Part shown: positions 1 to 10,812 of the stretch, piece after piece
Layout: the number at the start of each line of letters is the position of its first letter
How positions within the stretch are numbered: position 1 is the first letter of the stretch
NCBI GenBank assembly: GCA_022410635.1
Contig: JAJVDF010000253.1
Coordinates: 1,157,125 to 1,221,124 of the forward strand
Length of the DNA: 64,000 nt
Direction of reading: 5' to 3'
Origin: Tretioscincus oriximinensis
Taxonomy: Eukaryota; Chordata; Lepidosauria; Squamata; Gymnophthalmidae
Notes under the pieces: model-generated
Told to the model about the DNA's origin: nothing
Database searches by the model: none
Seen by the model: the letters and a program-made list of their open reading frames with translations, nothing else
Program-made: the position numbers and the translations under genes

Positions 1-96
1 CAAAGTTAGTGAGAATTTTTTTTAAGTGCATGAGAAATTTGAATTTTTTTATTTTTTACTGAAGGGAGGGTCCCTCAAGGTTGCCAGAGCCCCCTA

Positions 97-444
97 GGCA
101 CGGATAGCTCAGTTGCTTAGGAATTCGTCTCTCGTCTGGGAGATGGGGTTTCAAAGCCCTGTGTCGGACGTGGGGAGGGTTGAGCACCTTCCACTAGCCT
201 GTAGCTCTAGCCAACCCAGCTATTCGAAAGGAAGAATTGCAAGAAATTGCAACTGACTGCAAGTAGATACATGGGAACCACCAGAGCCTGGTGGGGAAAA
301 TAGAATGTGAGCCTTCGGGAAAAATACCCTTGTAATTCTTCTTCTTCTTCTTCTTCTTCTTCTTCTTCTTCTTCTTCTTCTTCTTCTTCTTCTTCTTCTT
401 CTTCTTCTTCTTCTTCTTCTTCTTCTTCTTCTTCTTCTTCTTCT
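97..444 (+). mobile_element. tRNA-derived SINE with (TTC)n tail, truncated 3' body
   Basis: tRNA-like head with an A-box-like TAGCTCAGT and B-box-like GGTTTCAAAGCCC, then the family body. It passes straight from CCTTGTAA into (TTC)n at about 338-444, missing the roughly 60-bp end seen in other copies. It is inserted in a palindromic MITE (1-96 and about 684-801). Confidence 0.82.
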
Positions 445-576
445 NNNNNNNNNNNNNNNNNNNNNNNNNNNNNNNNNNNNNNNNNNNNNNNNNNNNNNNN
501 NNNNNNNNNNNNNNNNNNNNNNNNNNNNNNNNNNNNNNNNNNNNNNNNNNNNNNNNNNNNNNNNNNNNNNNNNNNN
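445..576. other. Assembly gap (N run)
   Basis: 132 Ns inside a microsatellite. Any open frame crossing it is meaningless. Confidence 0.98.
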
Positions 577-579
577 TTC

Positions 580-626
<47 letters not shown>

Positions 627-684
627 CTTCTTATTCTTATTCTTATTCTTATTCTTATTCTTATTCTTCTTATTATTATTATTC
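577..684 (+). repeat. (TTA)n and (TTCTTA)n microsatellite after an assembly gap
   Basis: TTA repeats 580-623 then TTCTTA repeats to 684. With the (TTC)n before the gap at 445-576, the assembly evidently failed inside one long microsatellite. Confidence 0.85.
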
Positions 685-800
685 TAGTGGTGGTGTAGGA
701 AACAAAAAACGGGGAAATCCCCTTCCCCAGGAGGGCAGGATAGACACCCCCAAACCAGATTCCCCCACCCAAAAAAAAGGGGTCACCTGGTCAGCCTAGT

Positions 801-1776
801 TACTTGGAACCTCAATCAGTAACCTCACAGACCTTTAAGCACAGTCATTTCTGACAAACTAGGAAATGATGTGGGTGGATTCAGAAGATTTCAACCCAAT
901 CAAGTAAAGGTTTTTGCATTGCTTATAATATCAGAAACATCTCATGTTCTACAGGACTTTTTGTTCATCTTTTCTACCACCAATATATGGATACCTAGTA
1001 GATGGGATCCTTCTGGAATACATGTAATGAGGTAAGTAGAGACACAGTCATGATCCTGAACAGAGGAATCTGTTTTTGTGTCCGTTATTTTTCATCTTCT
1101 GTTACCCACCCTGGGACCCCGATGAAGTATGGGACATAGCATTCTTAAATTCCTAAATAAATAACTAAATGAATAAAACTGGCTTAAACACTTTCACAAA
1201 TCCTTTGCAGAATTTCTAGCTCCTTAGAGACTAATAACAAAAAGGTAGGTAGAATGAGATTCCATAGACAAGCCACCTTCTTCAGATGTTGTGGGTGAAC
1301 AACGTCCTATGGATGGACATTTACAGAAACCTGGGTGCCTAAATAGCAATAGAAATGAGTGAAAGTAACAAATCAAGTACAATATGAGGAGGGTTGTCAA
1401 GGGTCCCTGGAGGAAGGAAGTGTAAAATAAACAAGAATGTTGCAATCTGGAGAGAACAACAGTCTCCTCTCAAATCTTTCCCACAAGAACACTCAAGAGG
1501 CTATGATGATAAATGATATTGGTATTACCTCTGTCCACTCCCCAGGCTATTGGCTGGAATTTATGGATACATTCCAATTGTGCAGCTTCTCCTACCAATC
1601 TGCCTCTGTAGTTTTTGCTGATGCTGTTATTCAAAGATTGCAAGAAATGTGATGTTACAAAAATAGTCAAATGAGTTTGTCAAATGCACTGTTCAGTAGA
1701 AACGTTTATACATTAATGTTGCAATTCGTATTGCCCACATGGATATTTGTCATTGATTTTCCCCCCATGGAGATGA
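801..1776. other. No gene seen
   Basis: A/T-rich sequence with short chance open frames on both strands; no splice-framed coding or known repeat recognised. Confidence 0.5.
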
Positions 1777-2420
1777 CATAAGAACATAAGAACATAAGAA
1801 GAGCCATACTGGATCAGGCCACAGCCCAGCGAGTCCAGCATTCTGTGTCACACAGAGGCCCACTAGATGCCCCTGGGCAGTCCGAACAGAGGAAAGCAAA
1901 ATATGCTGCTCCTGTTCGTGACTCCCTGCAAATGGTATTTCAAAAGTCCTGCCTGTTGCTCCATCCCGGAGGCTACATCCAGACAACTATCTTAGTATCC
2001 ATTTATACCCTTGGTGTCCATAAACCTGCCTAGTCCTGTCTTGAAACTATCCAAGCTGTTAGCTACCACCACCTCTTCAGGAAGTAAATTCCACAGGCCG
2101 ATGATCCTCTGGGTGAAAAAATACTTTCCTTTGCCTGTTCTCACTTTTCTACCCAACAGTTTTAAGGAGTGCCCTCTGGTCCTTGTGTTGTGTGATAGAG
2201 AAAACATTTTTCTCTATTCACCCTGTCAATCCCATGCATGATTTTGTACACTTCAATCAGATCACCCCTCAAACGTCTCCTTTCAAGGCTGAAGAGGCCC
2301 AGACGTTGCAGCCTTGCTTCGTAAGGGAGGTGCTCCAGACCCTTGATCATTTTTGTTGCCCTTTTCTGCACCTTCTCCAGTTCCAGGGTAGCTAATCTAC
2401 AACTCTTTGCTTTCCACTCC
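1777..2420 (-). mobile_element. CR1-type LINE 3' end
   Basis: The minus strand encodes the CR1-like C-terminus (RATKMIKGLEHLPYEARLQR...), a 3' UTR and an (ATAAGAAC)n tail at 1777-1800. It is disrupted by frameshifts. The neighbouring RT fragment at 2455-2635 is in the opposite orientation. Confidence 0.85.
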
Positions 2421-2454
2421 CATAAAATGTGGATGGTTATGCTACAGTTCTCGA

Positions 2455-2635
2455 TATTATGGTGCAAACTTTATCCTTACACTTCTGCCTCATTTGGTTA
2501 ACGGTACAGCCAGGTTTGCTGATGATACCAAAGTGTTCAGGTTAGTGAAAACTGAAAGCGATTGTAAAGAGCTCCAGAGGGATCCCTTGAAATTGCGTGA
2601 ATGAAAGAAAATGCACTTCAAGTAGGCTGACCAGA
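2455..2635 (+). mobile_element. CR1 reverse-transcriptase fragment (inverted part)
   Basis: Encodes RFADDTKVFRLVKTESDCKEL, where FADD is the catalytic F/YADD box of reverse transcriptase. It abuts the CR1 3' end of opposite orientation at 1777-2420, so the two are probably one insertion with an inverted 5' part. It ends where the palindromic MITE begins. Confidence 0.7.
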
Positions 2636-3535
2636 TGATCCCTTTTTTTTGGGTGGTGGTGGTTGAAAACCCGATTTTGGGGTGTAACGGGGGTTTGCTA
2701 CCACGTTATTAGGTACCAGCACATCTGAAGCAGCTGATCATCAGGATACGGTTACGTGTAGATTCTGACTCCCATCAAGAAACTCACGCAGAGGCCATAA
2801 GCTTAGATCAAGAGGCAATAGCTAGGAGGCCCACGTGGGTAGGAACCTCCTGGGCACCCTCGTGCACAGGTTTTTATTGGCATACAATCAGAAGGCGTGT
2901 ACAAGAAAAGTGATGTCAGAGACTGGGTGTTCCGAAGGTGTGGTTTGGGGCAGACCAGAGGTGGTGACGCCTGTGTGACGTTTCTCCCTCCTCCCAAGGG
3001 GTGCAGCCTGTGTCAGGAAACTCCAAATATGGGCATGGTTTTGGGGTGGAACAAGATTGATCTCTGCAGCTTACAGGACCTGTGACCGGTCGTTCACCTC
3101 CTGGAAAGGTGATAGTCAGAGCTTCCTCAGAGCGATTGGGCAGTTGATTAATCCCATCAAGCCACAAGCTTCTGAGTCAATGAATGCTCCCAGAGATAAT
3201 GGGTGCAGGTAAACAAGGCACAGCAGGGTGAAGCCTCAGGGCAGGAAGAGAGATTAGTTCTCTTGCAACACCCAGGCCTGGAAAATTCCCAGAAATTTTG
3301 CAAAAGTGAGGCCTGTGCATCTAAAAACCAATGCTTGTACATTTTATATCAAAATATACAGTGCCAATTAATATATTCCTAATACAGAACCCCGACAGGA
3401 GTGCCTCCCAGTTTTTTCTGAGGAAATTTTTTGTTTACATTTTTTTTTCTTCAGAAAAAAAATGAGGCACCCCAAAAATGCGTTTTCAATCCCCCGCAAG
3501 TGCAAAGTTGGGCATATTGGTCAAAGAACCCCAAT
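2632..3535. mobile_element. Palindromic MITE (TAGGCTGACCAGATG family) split by a solo LTR
   Basis: The left half (2632-2684) starts TAGGCTGACCAGATGATCCC. The right half (3404 to about 3535) holds TTTTCTGAGGAAA and GGCACCCCAAAAATG. The LTR at 2685-3397 interrupts it, so the MITE is the older insertion. Confidence 0.75.
2685..3397 (-). mobile_element. Solo LTR, copy 1 (TGTC...GTTA family)
   Basis: 713-bp LTR on the minus strand, beginning TGTCGGGG and ending CCCCCGTTA. It is flanked by GGGGTG (2679-2684) and GGAGTG (3398-3403), a 6-bp target duplication with one change. It sits inside a palindromic MITE. No internal retroviral region remains. Confidence 0.85.
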
Positions 3536-3654
3536 TAACTGGGGGCGCTGGTGGACATGGACCCAGTGTGCAGCAGCAGCAGCAAAAAACGCAAATTCAG
3601 TGTAATTAGGAAGGAAATTGAAAACAAGTCAGCAAGTGTTGTTTTGTCTCTTTA

Positions 3655-4235
3655 TAAATCTGTTTGAGACCACATTTGGAATACTGTGTATAATTCTGGT
3701 CACCGCATCTTGGAAAATATATTGTGGAACTGGAGAAGGTACAGAAAAAAGAAAACAAGAATAAACAAGGGGCTGGAGCACCTCTCTTATGAAATCCAAC
3801 TGCAACATCTGGGCCTCTTCAGCCTAGAAAGACGTTGTTTAAGAGGTGGTGTGACCTCTTAGGCATGCGATGAACAAGACGAATAAAGAAAAAAAACCAT
3901 TTTCTCTATAACGCAGCCCTAGGATCAGGGGCATTGGTTCAAAGGGATGCGAAGAAGAATTAGTTCAGGCAAAGAAAAATTGTTGTTTTTTTCATCCAGA
4001 GGGTATAGATAGACACTAGGGTTTATCTTTTGATACTGCCTTCGGGATGGAGCAATAGGCAGAATTCCTGAAATACCATTTGCAGGGAGCCAAGAACAGG
4101 TGAGGGTTTTGCTTTCTTCTGCTTGAGGCTTCCCAGGTGCAATTGCTGGGCCACTCGGTGAGACAGAAGCTGTACTAGATGGGCTTTGGCCCCATTCATC
4201 CGGGCTCCTCTTCCAAATGTTCTAATGTCTATCCA
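3655..4235 (+). mobile_element. Old CR1-type LINE 3' end
   Basis: Diverged relative of the other CR1 copies: GGAGAAGGTACAG, then GAGCACCTCTCTTATGA, GGGATGGAGCAATAGGCAG and AAATGTTCTAATG. The many substitutions and indels imply an older insertion. Confidence 0.7.
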
Positions 4236-5063
4236 CCCTTGCCTTGGATGACATTGGAATTAATTATGGATGAATGAGAAAGTAAATCACTAAACTTGAT
4301 GGGTGAACATTAATCCTGTACATTTCCTCTTGGGATACCAACAAACTCCAAAGGCAAAACAAATTATCTTTTATATTTGCTGTTTTCGTTTTCATATCAG
4401 TTTGTATTTGTAGATATGCACCCAGCTTTGAACTGCAGTGTGTAATTAAGAATCCCTTAGGGGGATTAGCAGATCCTAATAAGGCATCTATTTTAGTAAG
4501 CACCCTCTCAAAATACGCTTTCCATGGATTAGGTATGAATTCTGACTCTTTTACAGGAGTCTCTGTGTGTCTTGCTTTTTTAGCTCCCCCCCTACTTATT
4601 TTCGTAAACTTTTCACCCTCGTTAGATTAGATTAGATTTCTTCCCATCCACCCACCCCAGAAAAAGGGTTGAGATTTTAACTTTCAAGAACTAAATCCAT
4701 CCTCTGTTTTTTGATGACTAGATCTTTCTGGACTTACTTATTAATAAATGCATTTTATTTTCAAAGATTGTATATAAAAAGCAGTAAGCCCTTCTGATAT
4801 GTTAAACAGCTTTATTGCTCTCATCATCTGAAAACCATCTCTAGTTGAAGTTTAGGCCTCTTTTCCTATTAATTACTCAGTCTCAACCCTCATCAGCTTT
4901 GAGCAGGCCTTGTATTGAGTGTAGGGTTCCCACATAAAATCCGGGATCATGTGTCGATTCTTTAACTGACATCAAATTCCCATGCACACCAACTCCCTGG
5001 AAAGTTGGCAGATGTTTGTCCCATATGTCTCCGCCTGGCCATATTTGGGTGGAGGGACCTCCA
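4236..5063. other. No gene seen
   Basis: A/T-rich; only chance open frames under 80 codons. Confidence 0.5.
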
Positions 5064-5325
5064 TAGGAGGAGGAAGAGGAAGAGGACGAGGAGAAGAGAT
5101 GGTTTATATCTCCCATTTTCTCAACTGGAAGAGAATCAAAGCGGCTTACATAACCTTCTGCTCTTCTCTTCACAACGAACACCTTGTGAAAAACATGGGG
5201 CTGAGAGAGCTTCAGAGAATTGACCAGCCTAAGGTCAACCAGCTGGCATTCATGCAGCAATGCAGAATCAAACCAGGATTCTTCTAGATAAAAGTCAGAC
5301 ACTCTAACCACTACACCAGACTGGT
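5064..5325 (-). mobile_element. tRNA-derived SINE, GTAGTGGTTAGAGTGT type
   Basis: Reversed copy ending in CACTCTAACCACTACACCAG, the head with the tRNA-like A box. The tail on this strand is GAG/GAA repeat rather than AAATAAAT. Confidence 0.75.
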
Positions 5326-6734
5326 GTAGAAGGGAGGAGACATCTTCCTTCTCTGCCAACCCACAATGCCGTGCTACTGCCATGTGTCAGAAGATGCTGG
5401 CAGAAGAAACAGAATCTTACCCTAAGAGCTTCTGGGATTTCCCGCTTGTAAGCTGTTTTGAAGAAATTATCTTGAGAGAAATTAAACTGACTCTCATTTG
5501 ACATAGAGCGATTGGAAGGTTCCGAGGTCGGATATATTATCTAGGTGACCGACTAGACCAGACATTAGAAGGTTTTATTGACTGATTTGAAATACAGCGT
5601 GTGTGACAGTGACAATACATATCTGTTTACTATTCACAGTTGTATTGCTATTTCTTTTTCATTTTGGAGCTATTGTGGAGTGCTTTTGCTTTCTACACTG
5701 ATTTTCGCTCTATTCCTAATTCCTGTCTTATCAGTGGCAGCTCGACGATCCTGCTGCATTATGAATAATAGCAGGTCTGAGGAATCAGAACCTGCATTCA
5801 TGTACAGGGGAGGATAAAGCATATGTGAGACACCTTGATGGGACCTTTGTGCCATAGGTGTAGCTAGAGTCTCAGGGGTCCCAGGTCACATAAACAAACT
5901 GCCCCCTGGGAACCTGAAAATTTAAATTTTAAAATGTTTATTTTGCAGATGGCCAGGCCCCCGTGGGGCTCTGACCCTGGAGGCTCCGGGGGCACTGCCC
6001 TGGTTTGCCCTATGGTAACCATGCCCCTACTTCAAGGTGGAAGTAGGAAACATTCTGTGAAATAAAAGGTTGATTAACGGATTGGAAACATGGAGAGCCC
6101 CACACCTTCCCCCTGCTGAAGCCCCTCTGAGTTACCCCTGTGTCTAAATGTAGACTGAGATTTAGAAATAGTTGCTACTGCTAAGCTTAACAACCCAAAC
6201 TGAGCAAATTAAGAAAACCCTTAATGGCATAAGAAAAGAAAAATGAAGGAGAAAGGGGCAGATAGAGCCATTAAGCAACTGCTATTGTGGCTGCTTAAGC
6301 CTTGCAGTTATGAAATTTTGGATGAAGGAGTGGAAAACCAACCCTGAATTCTACTCTGCTTGAAGGAATTAAGTGATATCATCCCAAGAAGTTCTCTGTC
6401 AATAAATTACGCGCATCATTTGCGATTGCTGTTGGGGTGCACCTGTAGCTCTGACAGTAATGTGATTCCTCTCTTTGCCAGGCACGAAACCTCGAGAAAG
6501 GCATCATTATTTCTTTATTTGTAGTGCAAATGCACTTGGCTTTCGAGGGTTTCTCAACCACCCACAAACAGCAGGGATTCGTAGGGGCTGGAGAAACAAC
6601 TGTCAGGAAAATGGGACGTGGACATAAGCCTTTGGCTGAAGGTATCTCATTTGTCCCTACTTTTAAATACAGGTTTTATACCGTTTTAAACTTGTAAATT
6701 TTGTATTGATGTTTTGCACTGTTTTTAATTTGTT
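5326..6734. other. No gene seen
   Basis: A possible old repeat near 5850-6010 (TCAGGGGTCCC...GGGGCTCTGACCC); otherwise unremarkable. Confidence 0.5.
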
Positions 6735-6825
6735 AATTTTGTATTGAGGTTTTACTGTGGGCCGCCCTGAGACCTTCGGGTGTAGGGCAATGTATAAGTA
6801 TAAATAAATAAATAAAATAAATAAG
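6735..6825 (+). mobile_element. Short LINE/SINE 3' end
   Basis: GGCCGCCCTGAGACCTTCGG followed by TATAAATAAATAAATAAAAT, the shared 3' tail without the SINE head. Confidence 0.65.
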
Positions 6826-9067
6826 ATCTCATGCAATTGACCAATCCTGGGGGGGGGGAGGGGGGAGGATAAAAATTGGATAAAATTAGCAGCTGAAATG
6901 TAACAAGAGGCTGCTTCGGGTTTTGTTGTCCTCTACTTTTGCCTTAAGTCACAGTTTATGTATTTTATTTATTTATTTACATTTATAAACTGCTCAATAT
7001 CCAAATGTTTCAGGATAGTTAACAACCAAGTTCAATACACTAACATATTAAAACCAAATTCATTTTGTAAGAAATAATTCAAAATTTGTAATGGCAAATG
7101 AGGTCCAGAAGTGTATTCTTGGGTCTGTGTGGTCGTCTCCCCACTAAGGGAGCTTCCCCATGACATAGTTTGCCTCGCTATTCCTTTTAAAAGATGTGCT
7201 ATTTCCTGATTGTTTCTGACATCTTTGCAAACAGCCTGCATTCTCATTCCAAGCCTTCATGTGCTGAGGATCCCATGAGAAGATACCATCAGAGGAGAAT
7301 GAGAATCTCATACACTTCCTGGTTTAGTCAGTCAGAATCACACACTGAGCATGCTCAGGATTTACTTCCTGGTGACTTGGCTCGACTGTGCCATGTGGAA
7401 AGGATTAGGGTGTCTATGCTGGGGCTCGAGATTGAGTTTTTTTTGGAACTTTAAGCCATTGCATTTTTTTAATGTTGTTTGGAGGGAGCCATAGTCTAAC
7501 CCTAGGCAGTTAGTTGTTCGTTTGGTGAGGCACAAATGGTGCAGCGAGTTAAGAGATGGACTTTCAGTTTTTCAGATCGAGAGACCCACAATGAAGTTGT
7601 TACCTCAGGCAAGCGCTCAGGTTTGCACCTCCATCCAAAGACCTGGCTTTGTCAAGACCCCAGAAGACGATGCTAATTCCCAGAATTCACCTGCCCCCTG
7701 GCACATCCTAGACAGGAAACATAGATCTAGATTAGGCAGGAAGAAATAAATTAAATTCTTAATGGCTGGTGTCACTGTAACCGTGGGGCATCTCTTGCTT
7801 TTTAACTTGTGGCATTGGCTTCTTCCTCTCCCCCACCCCCCACCCCCACGTCCCCTTGATAAATATGGTGGCACTTTTGCTTCTGTGTTATAATGAGTGT
7901 GCTTTTCTTCCCTAATTCCTTTGATGTGCCTTGCAAAGTTGAGGCACTGCAGCAGGGGGTTATTTCATTTAAACCTGAAGTTCATATTCATTTCATAAGG
8001 AATAATTCAAACTTTGTAATTGCAAGTTAGGTTCAGAAGTATATTTTGGAATCTGTGTGGTCTTGTCCCCACTGATTCTGGGCTGTTTCTCGGAATAGAA
8101 GCCTACCATCTATATGCTAGTATAGACAATGGCAGGCCCCCTATGGGATGTGGATGGCCAAACTCTGTACTGAGATGCAATCCAGAATAAGTCTCAGTGC
8201 GGGCAGAAGAAGAGGAGGAGGAAGAAGAAGGAGGAGGAATCTGGTTTTCAGGGACTCACAGTTGCTTACAAGGTTACTTTTTTGCTCATAGATTTACATC
8301 TATTCTGTCTTCCCCGCCACATTGTGATGGTACCTCTTAATATACTTGCAAATTTATTTGCTTTCAAACAGTGGAGGTTGGCTGAAGCTGAGGCCAGTAG
8401 AGGGCGCTGATGGCTCTCTATGGCTGAGGCATGGGCCTAGAACTCCAATATATCTGTTGAAACACCAAAGCTCTTGACCTCTGCATGTGTGCGCATTCAC
8501 AGGTACAGGTACTCGTAGAGATTACTGTTCCCATGTTTCTGTATCTTATGCTTGAGGGAAATTATTAAAGAATACCCCCATTTCTCCCTTGGAATTGTAG
8601 TACCAATTCATTACAATAACAGAAGCCTGGAGATGCTAATGACACAGCAATCTGATCAAACACAATGGAGTGTTTCTGGAAGGGCTGCTGGCCCAGGCTG
8701 GGAGCAGTACAATAGATACAGAAACTGATCGAAAGGGCCATTGCGTTCCTAATCTTGCATTGTTCCAATCTCATTGTTAAATATATTGAGGACAGCAAAA
8801 TGGGTGGTAGCTCTTTTGACTGGGATGGACTTCTGAGAATTCACGAAGCAGGGAAGACCATGCAAAAGGAAATTTTCAGCTACCATTAAAAACTCCGTGA
8901 TCTTTGGTGGAGTGGAAGAAAATGTATGAAGCAAAAGATTGGAAAGTCCTTTAGAGAAAAGCAACTGTTTAGAGGGGCTCAGAGACCTAGAACTTGTTTG
9001 AGGCTGTCTCAGATCTACATCTGAGTGCATTATCACTACGTTCTAGTATGTGACCTTCTAAAACATC
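6826..9067. other. No gene seen; old repeat fragments
   Basis: (TTTA)n LINE end at about 6958-7030, GAATAATTCAAA-type similarity between about 7068-7140 and 8000-8075 (a short dispersed duplication), and the SINE at 8208. Confidence 0.5.
8208..8345 (-). mobile_element. Old (TTC)n SINE 3' fragment
   Basis: Reversed tail of GAAGAGGAGG repeats, then TTGCTTACAAGG...TCTGTCTTCCCCGCC...GATGGTACC, the diverged body of the (TTC)n family. Confidence 0.55.
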
Positions 9068-9190
9068 AGTTCTAAGAACATATAAGAATATAAGAGGAGC
9101 CCTCCTGAATCAGGCCAGGCCCACCTAGTCCAGCATTCTGTCTCACAGTGGCCCACCAGTTGCACCTGGGCAATCTGGAATAGACGAAGG
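9068..9190 (-). mobile_element. CR1-type LINE 3' terminal fragment
   Basis: About 120 bp of the CR1 3' UTR: degenerate tail (AGAACATATAAGAATATAAG), then AGTCCAGCATTCTGTCTCAC and GCACCTGGGCA. Confidence 0.75.
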
Positions 9191-9671
9191 CAAAATCATT
9201 GCCTGGTTAGTGCTATAAAAATAAACATTTAATAGCAATAATAATAACAACAACAATACTGTGCAGCAGCATCTCAGATGCTTTGGACGGACTCTTAAGA
9301 GTGTACAGTCGTCCACAAAAGGCTCCTTATATTGTGAACTGACTGACAGGACTTTCAAATGACATTGGAAAGCAAGCTACAGGGTTTGGAGGAATTGTAA
9401 AAATCTTACCTAGAAGCACTGAAAGATCAGGTTTATACATACATTCAGCTGCCCATCTAATTGGATACTTCAGGAGCGTGGAGATTGTGTCATTTCCATT
9501 GTTGAAGTGGCTCATGAAGGGGAGCGAGGCAGTGATTTTCAGGACACTGTAAACTGCAGTTATTGGATAAATCCTAAAGTGATCATCACAAAAAGCTAAT
9601 CAACTCCTATTTAGTTTCCTGAGTGCCATGGATGTATTTAGAATAATTAACCATATGATATATGGCTTACA

Positions 9672-9866
9672 TATACACACTTTGAACTTCCATAGAAAAT
9701 TTATTTACGGTTCTACAAAGTTAAATTTCAGGATTTCCTGATTTGAACAGTTTTAACATTTGTTATTTATGTTTTATTTACATTGGACTTTAAGCTTTCT
9801 AATTTCCTGAAATTTAACTTTGTAGAACAGTAAATAAATTTTCTATGAAAGTTCAAAGTGTGTATA
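9672..9866. mobile_element. Foldback MITE
   Basis: The arm 9672-9741 (TATACACACTTTGAACTTCC...) is repeated inverted at 9802-9866 with few changes. The right side continues into GAAGCACCCTGTATA, a mariner-like end. The left outer end is lost. Confidence 0.7.
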
Positions 9867-9907
9867 CATTTTTTGAAGCACCCTGTATATTTAATTAATA
9901 TAATTAA

Positions 9908-10068
9908 GAAAAAGGATGAGGAGAGGAAGAAGAAGGAAGAGTAGAAGGAGGAAGAGAAGAAGGAGTAGAATGAGAAGAATGAGAATGAAAAGAAACAGAA
10001 GCAAAAAAGCAGAAGAAGAAGCAGAAGCAGCAGAAGCAGCAGAAGAAGAAGCAGAAGAAGAAAATAAC
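9908..10068 (+). repeat. Purine-rich AGAAGA/GCAGAA satellite
   Basis: 161 bp of almost pure purine on this strand, mixing GAAG, AGGAAGAG and GCAGAAGCA units. It directly precedes solo LTR copy 2. Confidence 0.8.
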
Positions 10069-10080
10069 AGCATCATGGGG

Positions 10081-10806
10081 TGTCAGGGTTCACCATACGT
10101 GATATATTAATTGGCACAAATATATTTGATATAAATTTATACAAGAATTGGTCCCCAGAAGCCCAGGCAGCCTGGATGTAAAAATTTGGGAAATTCCACT
10201 ACAGGGTGTTGCAAGAGAGCTAATCCCTCTCTTCCTGCCCTGAAGCAGTTCCTATTTAGCAGTACTCCCTCGCCTATTGTTTCAAAGGGCACCCATTGTA
10301 TCTGAAGCCACGGATTAATGGCATAGTCAATTGCCCTGAAAGGCCAGAGGAAGTCTTTTGTCCATCCTTTTACTTTGGAGTGAGTGACAGGTCACAGGTC
10401 CTGGAAGCCTAAAGGGTCAAATCTTGTATTGCTCAAACCATACCCATCTTTGGATACTTCCTGACACAGGCTGCGCCCCTTGGGAGGAGGGAGACGCGTC
10501 ACACAGGTGTCACAACCTTGACCCACCTCCGGTCCGCCCCAAACCACACCTTCTGAACTCCCAGTTTCTGACATCACTCTTCCTGTACGCGCCTTCTGTT
10601 TGGAGTCAATAAAAACTGCTGCACAGAGGTGCTCAGGAGGATTCCATGACCCACGTGGACCTCCTGGATCTTGCCTCATGGTCTAAGTTTATGGCCTCTG
10701 TGTGAGTTCTTGATGGGAGTCAAATTTTACACGTGTCCATATTGTGACGATACGGCTGCCTCAGATGTGCAGGCAGCTTAATAACATGGTAAGCAAACCC
10801 CCGTTA
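10081..10806 (+). mobile_element. Solo LTR, copy 2 (TGTC...GTTA family)
   Basis: 726-bp LTR beginning TGTCAGGG and ending CCCCCGTTA. It is flanked by perfect 6-bp duplications ATGGGG (10075-10080 and 10807-10812). The AATAAA at 10608-10613 is the likely R-region polyadenylation signal. No gag, pol or env sequence is next to it. Confidence 0.9.
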
Positions 10807-10812
10807 ATGGGG

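Larger units (their letters stand above)
1..801 (-). mobile_element. Longer palindromic MITE relative interrupted by a SINE
   Basis: 1-96 (GAGAATTTTTTTTAAGTGCA ... TTGCCAGAGCCCCCTAG) and about 684-801 (CTAGTGGTGGTG ... GGGGTCACCTGGTCAGCCTA) are two parts of one element; the SINE plus satellite at 97-683 split them. CTAG occurs at both joins. Confidence 0.7.

Noticed and set aside
97..170. tRNA gene at the SINE heads (97, 35548, 59821)
   Set aside because: Box A and B are present, but the sequence continues into a repeated SINE body and no cloverleaf with proper arms could be drawn.
194..772. Open frames of poly-Ser, Ile or Lys across 194-772 on both strands
   Set aside because: They are translations of a microsatellite and an N gap.
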